A stretch of DNA of 64,000 bases from positions 4,663,001 through 4,727,000 of the forward strand of contig CM072908.1 of the NCBI GenBank assembly GCA_037013685.1, in the 5' to 3' direction. The position numbers were made by a program, and so were the translations under genes. The notes under the pieces are model-generated. The model did no database searches and was not told where the DNA came from. It saw only the letters and a program-made list of their open reading frames with translations. The stretch's first letter is position 1. Every line of letters starts with the position of its first letter. This document shows positions 63,601 through 64,000 of this stretch, in pieces. Origin of the DNA: Acridotheres tristis (lineage: Eukaryota > Chordata > Aves > Passeriformes > Sturnidae).

Positions 63601-64000
63601 ATTGTCCTGTGTCTGAAGGAGCTGCTTTAATTTTGATGACAAATAAACCCCTTTTTCTTTAGGAAAAGCTAAGCTTTCTGTCGAAATGGTAAGAGGAAGA
63701 TTTAAAGAACTAGTAGGAGTTATAGGTTCTGGGTCTATTTCAGTTTTTATTTTTGGTACAAGAGGAGGGCTAGCTGTTCTTCTCTTTTTGGATTCACTGC
63801 TCCCACTGCTAGAGGGCTCCTTAGCAGGTTCATTCACATGTGTTTGTGTAACCTTTAAATTTGAGGAAATTTCCACTGTGACTGGACTGATGATACAGTT
63901 CAATCCATACAAGTCTGCAGAGTTGGACTCCATCTGAATCACATCACAATTGCTAGTGTTGCTGTTGGACTGAATTTTACCATCGATGTAGTAATTTAAA
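60680..64000 (-). CDS. PRDM2: PRDM2 (RIZ) large coding exon, 5' part outside window
   Basis: PRDM2 is a nuclear PR/SET-domain zinc-finger protein; the long form methylates histone H3 lysine 9 and acts as a transcriptional repressor and tumour suppressor. The frame is open from the window edge, so neither the exon's acceptor nor the PR domain is here. Counting from the codon at 63942 as residue 1: a CtBP-type PLDLS motif at 234-238 and a second LDLS at 259-262; a Pro/Ser-rich, SH3-ligand-like region at about 370-500 including a serine run at 465-484; three C2H2 fingers at 543-565, 571-594 and 600-623; an acidic patch at 656-680; a C2HC finger (C746, C749, H762, C766); another C2HC finger (C869, C872, H885, C890); and a very basic, Lys/Ser-rich tail. 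The finger order and spacing match the C-terminal set of PRDM2. The exon stops at 60680 because AG|GTAAGC is a strong donor; reading through would add one Arg and a stop. Confidence 0.96.
62491..62550 (-). repeat. PRDM2: Serine-codon tract in PRDM2
   Basis: Mixed TCN/AGY codons encode 20 residues that are all Ser except one Phe. The codons are mixed rather than a pure triplet run, so expansion by slippage is limited. The complementary strand shows a Glu/Arg-rich shadow frame. Confidence 0.9.

Overview
The window looks like 64 kb of a bird nuclear genome, and the sequence is mostly non-coding. Three things point that way. First, at least ten 3'-truncated copies of a CR1-type LINE are scattered through it, with the typical end that reads like 'cccttccaacccaaaccattctatgattct'-style sequence in short pieces. 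Second, there are many GC-rich minisatellites, as on avian microchromosomes. Third, the one clearly recognisable gene is a vertebrate zinc-finger gene split by introns. The exact species cannot be named from this.

Right end (about 47-64 kb): the 3' half of PRDM2 (RIZ), on the minus strand. The very large coding exon enters from beyond base 64000 and ends at a good splice donor at 60680. After a 12.6 kb intron, a short last coding exon at 47999-48107 completes the protein in frame. The first 120 bases of that intron also offer an in-frame stop and a poly(A) signal, so a second, shorter PRDM2 end is possible.

Middle (35-47 kb): sequence downstream of PRDM2 with CR1 pieces, a duplicated 0.2 kb element, and a 0.9 kb GGAT-type microsatellite. 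At 35.5-36.7 kb there is a CpG-island promoter with a likely first coding exon on the minus strand. KAZN is the usual neighbour downstream of PRDM2 and in the same orientation in vertebrates, so an upstream KAZN start exon is one reading of it; the sequence itself does not prove this.

Left (1-35 kb): no complete gene was recognised. Two short, mutually in-phase, well-bordered minus-strand exons at 19.37-19.82 kb encode a Cys-rich stretch followed by a membrane helix; they belong to a gene I cannot name. The rest is unique AT-rich DNA, CR1 fragments and a striking series of unrelated tandem arrays with units of 7, 16, 17, 20, 23, about 25 and 45 bp. Several of these arrays create long artificial open frames.

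I saw no CRISPR array, bacterial operon, rRNA or tRNA gene. The most promising leads for something undescribed are the orphan exon pair, the CpG-island first exon, and the alternative PRDM2 end.
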